A stretch of 6,925 nt of DNA from DATEMK01 sp035275625 (GTDB taxonomy: Bacteria; Bacteroidota; Bacteroidia; AKYH767-A; OLB10). The notes below the pieces were generated by a model that saw only the letters and a program-made list of their open reading frames with translations, was not told where the DNA came from and ran no database searches. Positions 1 to 6,661 of this stretch are shown piece by piece. The first letter of the stretch is position 1. Every line of letters starts with the position of its first letter. A program made the translations under genes and the position numbers. The DNA lies in assembly GCA_035275625.1 (NCBI GenBank), contig DATEMK010000359.1, positions 1-6,925 on the forward strand, in the 5' to 3' direction.

Positions 1-66
1 CTTTTGAAAAACCGGTAAAGAATATTCAGAAATAAAGCAGTATCATTTTTTCCGAAAGAAAAGATA

Positions 67-3000
67 ATGAAAAAAATATACCTGCTGTTTGTTTTTCTCT
101 CCATTGCTGCTGTTTCATACAGCCAGTGCATGATGGTTCCTGTTTCTTTATCAGAAAGGATAAATACCTCAGGCCATATCATTGAAGGAAAAGTAATCTC
201 ACAGGCATCTTTCTGGAATTATAATTCAACACTTATTTATACTGAAAATGTAATTGATGTTTATAAAGTATTTAAAGGAAATGTAATTGCAAATAAAATC
301 AGCATTGTTACCGAAGGCGGAACTGTCGGAAATAATAAGCACGTTATAGAACCTTCGCTTGAATTAAAAACAGGTAACATCGCAACTTTTTTTCTTGCAG
401 CTTCATCCGTGCAGAATGTTCCTTCAAATTTTAACTCATCGCTTGTTTTCGAACCTTATGCAAGTGCACAGGGTGCAATAAATTATGATGTAAAATCAAA
501 AACAGGAAATGATGTTTTTAATACATACATAAATATTGATGTTGAGGTTTATCAAACCATAGTTACACAGCTTGGACAATCATATTTTATTGTTCAGCCA
601 TTTAATATTTTGAATGTTGGAAACCCCGGGAACAGCCCCTTAATGGCTCCGGGTATTACAGGCATTGCTCCTGCCTCTCTGCCTGCAGGAAGATTGAATA
701 ATGGCCCGCTCACAACAATTACAATTACAGGTACAGGGTTTACATCCTACACCGGTCCGGCTAATCTTGAATTTCCCGATGCAAATAATGGAGGAGCAGG
801 CTATATTTCCTGTCCTGCCGGTCATATCGTTTCATGGACTGCCACACAGATAGTCGCGTGGATTCCTACCGGAGCGGGAAGCGGAAATATCCGGGTGACC
901 GATAATGCAGGCGCAACGCAGGTAAGCCCCATTCCAATTACGATTACTTACAATGAATCAAATGTAAACAGCGGATTGAATTATTATTCTCCCGACCTTG
1001 TGAATGATAATGGATTAAGCGGTTATACTTACGTGTATAATACAACCTTCAATGGAAATGCCCCGGCAGTTGCAGCATTTGAAAGAGCATTGTCAACATG
1101 GCGCTGTGGTACGTATGTAAATTTCAACCGGTTGTCACCGATGGTGGCAACAGGTATTGCATGCCAGGCAAGCGATGGGACCAATCTTGTTACATTTGAT
1201 GGTTCATGTGCCCTGCCAGCCGGTGTGTTGGGAATTTCGTACAGTTATTACGGCAGTTGCGGAGCAGGTATCTGGTATCTTACTGAAAATGATTTAAAGT
1301 TTCGTACGAATGGTACCGGGTTCATCACCTGGAATTGGGGATCAGGCGCTACTACCGGAAGCAATTATGATTTTGAATCGGTTTGTTTGCATGAATTAGG
1401 ACATAGTCACCAATTAGGTCATACGATCCTTGCACCTCCAAGTGTAATGCACTGGGCATTGCCGAACGCAACTGACCGGAGAACATTAGTAGCTGCAAGT
1501 GAAGTTGCCGGTGGAAACGATATTTTAAGCCGCAGTGTAGTAAACAATGCATGCGGGCCAACAGGAATGGTCTTATTGAATGCTTCCAATTGTAATATCT
1601 CTGCACCTACTGCTGAATTTTCAGGGACTCCGTTAACGGGCTGCAATTCGATGAATGTTACATTTACTGATTTAAGCGTGGGCAACCCCGCTAACTGGAA
1701 CTGGACATTTACCGGTGGAGTTCCGAATAGTTTTAACGGACAAAATCCTCCCGTAATTAATTACCCGGCTCCCGGAACCTATACTGTCTCACTTACTGTT
1801 TCTAACGCTTGGGGAACCGATACTGAAACCAAGACCAATTATATAACGGTCAATAACTGCCCTCCGCCTGTTGCCGGTTTTACCGGAAACCCCACAACAG
1901 TTTGTGAAAACGGAAGCGTACTATTTTCCGATGCATCATCCGGGAATCCCACCACATGGAACTGGACATTTACAGGCGGAACACCCAATAGCTTTATCGG
2001 GCAAAATCCTCCTGCCATTTCATACAGCACCGCTGGTACGTATACCGTTTCGTTATTCGTAAGCAATGCAAATGGCTCCAATACGAACACAAAAAATAAT
2101 TATATAACGGTAAACGTATGTCCGCCTCCGCCTGTTGCTGATTTCAGCGCTGTGCCCACGACAGTGTGCATAAATACCAATGTGCAGTTCACCAATCTTA
2201 CTACCGGAGCTTATAGTAACCTGCAATGGACATTTCCTGGCGGAACACCTCCCGCATCTGTGGCATTGAACCCGGTTGTAACATATGCTTCACCAGGAAT
2301 TTATTCAGCCACACTGATTGCTACAGGTGTCGGAGGCAGCAGCACGATGACTAAAAACAATTACATCACTGTAAATGCCTGTGCTGCACCGACAGCGAAT
2401 TTCGCAGCGGGTCCTACCCAGATTTGTGTGGGACAGCAGGTAAATTTCGCTGACCTTTCAACAGGTGGCCCCAATACGTGGAACTGGACATTTACAGGTG
2501 GAACTCCTAACAGCTTTATCGGGCAAAATCCTCCTGCTATTACCTACAGCGCTGCCGGAACTTATACAGTTTCACTTTTTGTTTCCAATGCTTTTGGAAA
2601 TAATACCATGACTCAAAATAATCTTATACAGGTTGCAGTATGTCCACCTGTTGGTTCAGGATTAATAGTAAATGACGGAGGGTATATTCATGTGCAGGCA
2701 GCCGCTTTATTATATGATGAAGGTGGCGCCATTAACCAGGATAATGTTGGTACAGGTACCTGGCAGAATCACGGAATTATAGAACTGAAAGGTGACTGGA
2801 CAAATAATTCAGGCTCTAACGCATTTACTAACGTGGCGCCTCAGGGCAATTTTATTATGAGCGGTGCAGGGCAGTTAATTACCGGCTCCACACCTACTTA
2901 TTTTGATAATCTCACCTTGTCCGGAACAGGGGTAAAATCTCAAACGGTTGATGCGCGTGTAACTGCCGTTCTCGAATTGAATGACCGGGAGCTTGCCACG

Positions 3001-4137
3001 GATAAAAATATAATGCATGTAACCAATCCTGCGGTAAATGCTGTATTGCGTACAGGCCAGCCAAACCAAAGCACGGCAAACGGATTTGTCAGCAGCAATA
3101 CCACGGGCAGACTTTGGAGAAATACCAATTCAACTTCTGCTTATTTATTCCCGGTAGGGTCAATATTACCGACCAAACGCTACCGCCCTGTTGCATTAAC
3201 TCCCACTTCAGCCGCGCCACAGACATTCGGGTCACGGTTTGTAAATAATGATCCTACTCCGGATGGGTATGACCGCGCGCTGCGCGATCCTAACATAAAT
3301 GCCGTTCTTCCCGGCTGGTACCAGAAGATAAACCAGGTCAGCGGAACTTCACCTGTTACTATTACACTCTACTATGATTTTGTCGCTGATAATATAATAA
3401 GCTATGCCAACCTGCTCATGACTGAATGGGGCTTTGGTGTTCCGTATATCTGGAAAGACATGGGAATAGTTTCTTTTATTGCTGCAGCATCGCCTAACCT
3501 TGCATCAACCACGAAGAACAGCTGGAATACGTTTACTACTGAAAATTTTTCGCTTGCCGTCATGTCGAGCCCGCTGCCTGTTGAACTGCTTAATTTTACA
3601 TTTGATTGTGTTAAGCAAAATGAAATTGCGCTCCACTGGATCACAGCATCAGAAATAAACAATGCATATTTTACGCTTGAAAAAAGTAACGATGGACTAA
3701 CATTCTCAGAACTGACTAAAATTAAAGGAGCCGGTTCATCGTCCTCACAAAACGAATACAGCTTTACGGATAAAAATGCTTCCGGGAATATTATTTATTA
3801 CCGGCTTACGCAAACAGATTATAACGGGCGCATTTCTTCACTCGGAACTATTGCTGCCGGCTGCAAGAAAGATAATTGGAGTAATGGCAGCGTTTTGATT
3901 TATCCGAACCCTGTGTCTGATAACCTCTCTGTTGATTTCAACCTGCAAAATGAGGAATCCGTCAGGCTTTCTCTTACTGATATGGCAGGACGATTAATTT
4001 TATCCCGCGACTATTCATTTGAAACCGGTCTTCATAAAATCGCTCTGAACCTTTCCAATCTTTCTGCCGGTGCTTACCAGGTATCTTTCACTTCCAACTC
4101 CGGGCAGGTGGTGAAAAAAGTTTTTAAAGGAAAATAA
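67..4137 (+). CDS. Secreted multidomain metzincin-type metalloprotease with IPT/TIG, four PKD domains and a T9SS C-terminal sorting domain
   Basis: Probable cell-surface or secreted zinc protease of 1356 residues; the substrate is unknown. Residues 1-20 form a signal peptide (KK, then a hydrophobic stretch ending near SYSQ). Residues 21-175 are a conserved-looking N-terminal region I cannot name. Residues 197-295 resemble an IPT/TIG domain (TITGTGF motif). The catalytic region spans about 300-510, with HELGHSHQLGH at 442-452 (zinc ligands H442, H446, H452; general base E443) and a Met-turn SVM at 459-461, a matrixin-like spacing. The usual metzincin Gly is Gln449. Four PKD domains follow (about 513-859), then a beta-rich region typical of Bacteroidota surface proteins, a LPVELLNF segment at 1170-1177 that often precedes the sorting domain, and a type A T9SS signal from about 1276 (YPNP at 1279-1282) to the end. 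That signal implies export by the Sec system, then by T9SS, with C-terminal cleavage. The ATG at 67 directly precedes the signal peptide. Domain calls are by eye; protease activity is inferred. Confidence 0.9.
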   Translation: MKKIYLLFVFLSIAAVSYSQCMMVPVSLSERINTSGHIIEGKVISQASFWNYNSTLIYTENVIDVYKVFKGNVIANKISIVTEGGTVGNNKHVIEPSLELKTGNIATFFLAASSVQNVPSNFNSSLVFEPYASAQGAINYDVKSKTGNDVFNTYINIDVEVYQTIVTQLGQSYFIVQPFNILNVGNPGNSPLMAPGITGIAPASLPAGRLNNGPLTTITITGTGFTSYTGPANLEFPDANNGGAGYISCPAGHIVSWTATQIVAWIPTGAGSGNIRVTDNAGATQVSPIPITITYNESNVNSGLNYYSPDLVNDNGLSGYTYVYNTTFNGNAPAVAAFERALSTWRCGTYVNFNRLSPMVATGIACQASDGTNLVTFDGSCALPAGVLGISYSYYGSCGAGIWYLTENDLKFRTNGTGFITWNWGSGATTGSNYDFESVCLHELGHSHQLGHTILAPPSVMHWALPNATDRRTLVAASEVAGGNDILSRSVVNNACGPTGMVLLNASNCNISAPTAEFSGTPLTGCNSMNVTFTDLSVGNPANWNWTFTGGVPNSFNGQNPPVINYPAPGTYTVSLTVSNAWGTDTETKTNYITVNNCPPPVAGFTGNPTTVCENGSVLFSDASSGNPTTWNWTFTGGTPNSFIGQNPPAISYSTAGTYTVSLFVSNANGSNTNTKNNYITVNVCPPPPVADFSAVPTTVCINTNVQFTNLTTGAYSNLQWTFPGGTPPASVALNPVVTYASPGIYSATLIATGVGGSSTMTKNNYITVNACAAPTANFAAGPTQICVGQQVNFADLSTGGPNTWNWTFTGGTPNSFIGQNPPAITYSAAGTYTVSLFVSNAFGNNTMTQNNLIQVAVCPPVGSGLIVNDGGYIHVQAAALLYDEGGAINQDNVGTGTWQNHGIIELKGDWTNNSGSNAFTNVAPQGNFIMSGAGQLITGSTPTYFDNLTLSGTGVKSQTVDARVTAVLELNDRELATDKNIMHVTNPAVNAVLRTGQPNQSTANGFVSSNTTGRLWRNTNSTSAYLFPVGSILPTKRYRPVALTPTSAAPQTFGSRFVNNDPTPDGYDRALRDPNINAVLPGWYQKINQVSGTSPVTITLYYDFVADNIISYANLLMTEWGFGVPYIWKDMGIVSFIAAASPNLASTTKNSWNTFTTENFSLAVMSSPLPVELLNFTFDCVKQNEIALHWITASEINNAYFTLEKSNDGLTFSELTKIKGAGSSSSQNEYSFTDKNASGNIIYYRLTQTDYNGRISSLGTIAAGCKKDNWSNGSVLIYPNPVSDNLSVDFNLQNEESVRLSLTDMAGRLILSRDYSFETGLHKIALNLSNLSAGAYQVSFTSNSGQVVKKVFKGK
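1603..2643 (+). repeat. Four tandem PKD-domain repeats within the metalloprotease gene
   Basis: Four modules repeat with a period of 86-88 codons; the core Trp of the W-T-F motif falls at residues 546, 633, 721 and 807. Copies 1, 2 and 4 share WNWTFTGG, then PNSF and GQNPP, and are close at the DNA level; copies 2 and 4 share a 26-base identical run beginning agctttatcgggcaaaat. Copy 3 has diverged (QWTFPGG, no PNSF). Each module starts with a Cys in a T-x-[VI]-C or similar setting and ends with a Cys after the last strand (pairs 526/598, 613/685, 701/772, 787/859), which suggests one disulfide per domain. PKD domains usually act as spacers or in binding polysaccharide or protein. Confidence 0.85.
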
Positions 4138-4300
4138 AATTGCAGGGAATCACCCCTTGAGTAATATTTTTTCTGAATGGAAAAGATTTTTTCATCGCAT
4201 GATGACTTCGGCTGCCAAATAAAGTTAAAGTTGTGAGGAAGAAATACGACTGACTTTCAAAACTTTCCAGCGTACAGGTCAAAAATATTTCTGAATTCAT

Positions 4301-4331
4301 TTGGAAAATTCAAAAAGGCTTATTAACTTTG
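4301..4331 (+). promoter_or_regulatory. Bacteroidota-type promoter for the small membrane protein gene
   Basis: TTG at 4301-4303, a 20-nt spacer and TAACTTTG at 4324-4331 match the Bacteroidota primary-sigma consensus (-33 TTG, -7 TAnnTTTG). Transcription would start near 4337, giving a leader of about 75 nt, rich in A, with no clear Shine-Dalgarno site. A second exact TAnnTTTG (TATATTTG, 4348-4355) has a TTG only 16 nt upstream and is a weaker alternative. A 9-codon ORF (4363-4392) lies in the leader. Confidence 0.6.
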
Positions 4332-4410
4332 CAACTCAAAGTTCTTTTATATTTGAATTACTATGAATATGAATAGCAAACAAACAAATTAATATTAAAT
4401 ACAAACAATT

Positions 4411-4686
4411 ATGATGACTAAAAACAAAAGACTTATCGGCATTGTGCTCACTGTAGTAATTTTATTGCTCATACCATTAATAGCGCAGTTTCCCTGGTCC
4501 GGGGAAGATTTTGTTATCGCTGGTGTCCTGTTGCTCGGCACAGGCCTGCTTTGTGAGCTTGTACTAAGGAAGGTAAACAGTAAAGGGTACAAAATCGCAC
4601 TCTGTGTCGCTATTCTGATAGGACTTTTTCTCGTTTGGGCAGAGCTTGCTGTCGGCCTCTTCGGTACACGGTTTGCCGGAAGTTGA
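4411..4686 (+). CDS. Small three-helix inner-membrane protein of unknown function
   Basis: A 91-residue hydrophobic protein with three predicted membrane segments at about residues 8-25, 33-52 and 60-84, separated by short charged loops (KVNSKGYK at 54-61). It ends with a distinctive tail WAELAVGLFGT followed by RFAGS. From memory, small uncharacterised proteins with near-identical GTGLLCELVLRKV and WAELAVG motifs occur widely in Bacteroidota; I know no function and assign none. No catalytic or metal-binding motif is visible. The start has two consecutive ATG codons (4411 and 4414), so either could be used. It has its own promoter and a hairpin terminator about 70 bp after its stop, so it is probably monocistronic. 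Confidence 0.8.
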   Translation: MMTKNKRLIGIVLTVVILLLIPLIAQFPWSGEDFVIAGVLLLGTGLLCELVLRKVNSKGYKIALCVAILIGLFLVWAELAVGLFGTRFAGS

Positions 4687-4754
4687 TTATTCAGCCCGGA
4701 AAGTCTTCACCAGGACATTTGGGACTATTTGTCAAAATTGATTTTGCAAACCTG

Positions 4755-4787
4755 AAGGTCTCCGCAGGAGTCGGAAGACCTTTATTT
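4755..4787 (+). terminator. Probable intrinsic terminator after the small membrane protein gene
   Basis: AAGGTCT (4755-4761) pairs with AGACCTT (4776-4782), and CCG (4762-4764) pairs with CGG (4772-4774) across one bulged A, leaving the 7-nt loop CAGGAGT. A T-rich stretch (TTTATTTAT) follows at once. Position and form fit rho-independent termination of the gene ending at 4686. Confidence 0.65.
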
Positions 4788-4816
4788 ATGTTGCGGGACT
4801 TTTATAAATACTTCTC

Positions 4817-4847
4817 CTGTTTTATGTGATTAAAGGGCATAAAACAG
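4817..4847. repeat. Perfect 10-bp inverted repeat upstream of the NYN gene
   Basis: CTGTTTTATG (4817-4826) and CATAAAACAG (4838-4847) are exact reverse complements separated by 11 nt. The site ends 36 bp before the NYN start codon, just upstream of the candidate -7 element. It could be an operator for a dimeric regulator. Alternatively it could be a second AT-rich hairpin terminator, since CTTTTATG follows. Confidence 0.5.
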
Positions 4848-4855
4848 CTTTTATG

Positions 4856-4863
4856 TACTTTCG
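4856..4863 (+). promoter_or_regulatory. Candidate -7 element for the NYN gene
   Basis: TACTTTCG differs from the Bacteroidota TAnnTTTG consensus at one base. It would place transcription start near 4870, giving a leader of only about 14 nt. No TTG is found at the expected -33 distance; that place is taken by the inverted repeat at 4817-4847, which would fit a regulated promoter. Weak on its own. Confidence 0.3.
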
Positions 4864-4883
4864 TAAAAAATTAAAACCTGTTC

Positions 4884-5696
4884 ATGAGTTTAAAAAGTTT
4901 CTTTTCCAAAACCCGTCCGGAGGAAAAAGCATCTGTAAAAACCGGTGTTGCAGTTATCATTGATGCAGAAAACGTAAGCCCTAAAAACATTCATGCCTAT
5001 TTAAAAGAAGTAGCGGCTTTTGGAAATATAAGCATCAAAGAAGCTTATGGGAGCGGCACCCTGCTCGCATCGCCAACATGGAAAAATGCCCTCCTGCTTC
5101 ATGCTATCGAACCGCGGCAGGTGCTTAATATTAAAAGAGGAAAGAATACTTCCGATATTGAAATTGCAGTGAGAGCAATGGAATTGCATTACGAAGAAAA
5201 GCCCGCTTTTATCTGCATCATCTCCGGTGATACTGATTATTCTCCCGTGTTGCAAAAGCTGCGTGCAAAAAAGCAGGAAGTGCTGGTGATTGCAAAAGAA
5301 GTTTCTGACAGCTATTTCCATTCAACCGGTAATTTAATTTTTGAAAAAACCATACAGGGTATCGGCAAAAGCGATGCGCAAACCATATCAAAGAGAAAGC
5401 CCGTCCGCAGACCTGCCCCGGTTGTAGCTAATACTACAGCCAAGGCTTCACAAAAAACGGTAGCTAAACCGTTAGATTATACTTTAATTGACCGCGCGTT
5501 TGCGATGACGCCTGTAGGAAAATCAGGTTACCCCACAGCAGGCAATTTTAACAGCGCGATCAAAAAGCTCGACAGCAATTTCAATTATGCCAACTACGGA
5601 TGCAGATCATTCACAGCTTTTATTGCATCCCTCCGACCCCGTTATGAAATTATCAGGGATGAGAATAAAACTGTTTTTGTAAAGAAAGTCAGTTAG
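4884..5696 (+). CDS. NYN (LabA/DUF88-like) putative ribonuclease with C-terminal OST-HTH/LOTUS domain
   Basis: A 270-residue cytoplasmic protein; no signal peptide or membrane segment is visible. Residues 21-158 form a PIN-like NYN domain with the expected acidic cluster: D27 and N30 in IIDAEN, D91 in NTSDIEIAVRAMEL, and D116 and D118 in ISGDTDYSPVL. These would bind divalent metal for RNA cleavage. A basic, low-complexity linker (about 162-196, including SKRKPVRR) leads to residues 197-268, which match the OST-HTH/LOTUS pattern (initial helix, GYPTAGNFNSAIKKLD, then YGCRSFTAFIASL and a terminal beta strand), an RNA-binding winged helix. The predicted job is RNA binding and cleavage; the target is unknown. 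It stands alone, with its own upstream region, and faces the reductase gene across a 40-bp gap. The ATG at 4884 places the NYN domain at a normal distance from the N terminus. Confidence 0.88.
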   Translation: MSLKSFFSKTRPEEKASVKTGVAVIIDAENVSPKNIHAYLKEVAAFGNISIKEAYGSGTLLASPTWKNALLLHAIEPRQVLNIKRGKNTSDIEIAVRAMELHYEEKPAFICIISGDTDYSPVLQKLRAKKQEVLVIAKEVSDSYFHSTGNLIFEKTIQGIGKSDAQTISKRKPVRRPAPVVANTTAKASQKTVAKPLDYTLIDRAFAMTPVGKSGYPTAGNFNSAIKKLDSNFNYANYGCRSFTAFIASLRPRYEIIRDENKTVFVKKVS

Positions 5697-5736
5697 CGCA
5701 GGTTTTACTCTGACGGGGATAAACATTTATTTCTTC

Positions 5737-6348
5737 TTAAGCTCCAACAGTACCGGTTTTAACTTTTCTCTCCCGATAGCTATCGGGACGCTTGTAATGG
5801 GCAATAATAACTCCCTTTGATGTAACAATACTCTCTATTAATGTAAATGCTGCCGGGATCGTTCCATTGTCAAAAAGCTTTTTTCCCTTACCTAAAGTCA
5901 AGGGATGAATTTTGAGCCGGAGTTCGTCTGCAAGGTCATACTTAAGTAACAACTGAACGAGCTTACTACTACCCCAAACTTGAATGTCAGAGCCTTTCGA
6001 GTTTTTGAGCTTTTTGATATCTGCCACGTTTTTAATGAATACAGAATTTTTCCAGTCTGACTTATTCCTGGTTTTGGATAAGACGTATTTTGTACCATCA
6101 TTGATGCCTGGCCAAAAGTCTGCATGTTCCGGCCAGTATCCTTCCCAAATCTCAAATGTTTTTCTGCCCAAAAGATAATCTGCAGGTTGTTTCAGCTCTT
6201 TTTGCACCGCCTTACCATAAGCTTCGTCACCATAAGGTGCAGTCCAGCCGCCATATTTGAAACCTTCTGATTTATCTTCCTTTGATCCACCGGGTGCCTG
6301 CATTACTCCATCCAATGTGATCATTGATAACACAACTATTTTTCTCAT
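5737..6348 (-). CDS. Dihydrofolate reductase family protein (RibD C-terminal domain type)
   Basis: A 203-residue predicted cytoplasmic NADPH-dependent reductase of the broad RibD-C/DHFR-like fold. Visible family motifs are the N-terminal strand and SMITLDGVMQAPGG (8-21), LLGRKTFEIW (59-68), KYVLSKT (87-93), IQVWGSSKLVQLLL (122-135, nucleotide-binding region), and DELRLKIHPLTLGKGKKLF (141-159). This family is often stand-alone and of unknown substrate; it need not make tetrahydrofolate, so no gene symbol is given. The C terminus is unusual: after HYKR (184-187), residues PDSYR (188-192) are encoded by a perfect 18-bp palindrome, before VKTG, which is normally close to that strand. The start codon at 6348 opens with MRKIVVLSMITLDG, the usual family N terminus. 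No convincing promoter is seen; an inverted repeat lies 23-45 bp upstream. Confidence 0.92.
   Translation of the reverse strand: MRKIVVLSMITLDGVMQAPGGSKEDKSEGFKYGGWTAPYGDEAYGKAVQKELKQPADYLLGRKTFEIWEGYWPEHADFWPGINDGTKYVLSKTRNKSDWKNSVFIKNVADIKKLKNSKGSDIQVWGSSKLVQLLLKYDLADELRLKIHPLTLGKGKKLFDNGTIPAAFTLIESIVTSKGVIIAHYKRPDSYRERKVKTGTVGA
5771..5788. repeat. Perfect 18-bp palindrome inside the 3' coding end of the reductase gene
   Basis: TCCCGATAGCTATCGGGA is its own reverse complement over all 18 bases. Read on the minus strand it supplies codons for P188, D189, S190, Y191, R192 and part of R187 and E193. From memory, this palindrome recurs in many Bacteroidota genomes, mostly between genes; that is not verified here. 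It appears to be a small dispersed palindromic element placed in frame within a gene. Confidence 0.7.
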
Positions 6349-6370
6349 AATATTTCTGTTTTTTATGATA

Positions 6371-6393
6371 CCCGCCTGAATGATTCAGTCGGG
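6371..6393. repeat. Imperfect palindromic repeat in the leader of the reductase gene
   Basis: CCCGCCTGAA (6371-6380) and TTCAGTCGGG (6384-6393) pair at nine of ten positions around a 3-nt loop (TGA). The repeat lies 23-45 bp upstream of the reductase start codon, so it is probably transcribed in that gene's leader. Its form suggests a dispersed palindromic element, and I recall similar CCTGAATnATTCAGG-type units in Bacteroidota genomes (unverified). Confidence 0.5.
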
Positions 6394-6451
6394 CAGGCAA
6401 ATCTCGTCAATAAATATGAAGCCATTGCAGCATGAATGCGACAATCATAGT

Positions 6452-6470
6452 GGGGGTTTTGGGGTGTTGG
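6452..6470 (+). other. G-rich tract, possible two-layer G-quadruplex
   Basis: GGGGG, GGGG and GG runs are separated by TTTT and TGTT. Four GG pairs are available for a two-tetrad quadruplex on the plus strand, which is the template strand upstream of the reductase gene. Stability would be modest and no function is claimed. Confidence 0.25.
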
Positions 6471-6577
6471 TTTAAAAGAGTAGAAAATTAAAAATTCAGC
6501 TGGAAACTTCGTTAAACTGCCGGGTTGCGGGTTTCATGTTAGGATTTTTTATTCTGAAAGAAAGCAACACAATAGAA

Positions 6578-6609
6578 TTGTTTTCAGATAAATGATTAAA
6601 CTAAATTTG
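6578..6609 (+). promoter_or_regulatory. Promoter-like site reading into the hairpin cassette
   Basis: TTG (6578-6580), a 21-nt spacer and TAAATTTG (6602-6609) match the Bacteroidota promoter pattern. Transcription would start near 6616 and run rightward through the four hairpins at 6662-6815, where no credible ORF exists. It could drive a small RNA or be chance in AT-rich DNA. Confidence 0.35.
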
Positions 6610-6661
6610 TTTTTTAAACTATTGATGTGAAGTGACTCCGTTGCAAAAGACCCAAGATAAT

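Larger units (their letters stand above)
6349..6660. other. Non-coding stretch upstream of the reductase gene
   Basis: About 310 bp with no credible coding ORF on either strand. It holds the reductase leader with a palindromic repeat (6371-6393), a G-rich tract (6452-6470), a weak nested hairpin (CTGAAA at 6554-6559 with TTTCAG at 6582-6587, enclosing ACAAT-AGA-ATTGT at 6569-6581) and a plus-strand promoter-like match (6578-6609). The rest is AT-rich sequence in which I see nothing specific. Confidence 0.6.

Noticed and set aside
1..35. Possible tail of an upstream plus-strand gene
   Set aside because: Two frames give short tails (LLKNR then stop at 16-18; FEKPVKNIQK then stop at 33-35), and nothing distinguishes them.
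124..132. Lipoprotein signal for the protease (Cys at residue 21)
   Set aside because: The residues before the Cys (SYSQ) do not fit a lipobox, and the C-terminal T9SS signal fits ordinary signal peptidase I export.
1352..2090. Several minus-strand ORFs of 83-88 codons opposite the protease and PKD region
   Set aside because: They lie antisense to a strongly supported coding frame and are low-complexity mirror translations of the repeats.
4138..4170. Terminator after the protease gene
   Set aside because: Only a weak AGGG/CCCT pairing precedes the T run near 4165; too few pairs to call.
4635..4829. 64-codon plus-strand ORF overlapping the end of the membrane protein gene
   Set aside because: It reads through the predicted terminator in another frame and has no recognisable protein pattern; the overlapping frame has clear membrane segments.
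5001..5321. 106-codon minus-strand ORF opposite the NYN gene
   Set aside because: The plus frame carries the complete NYN catalytic motifs; the antisense peptide has no family features.
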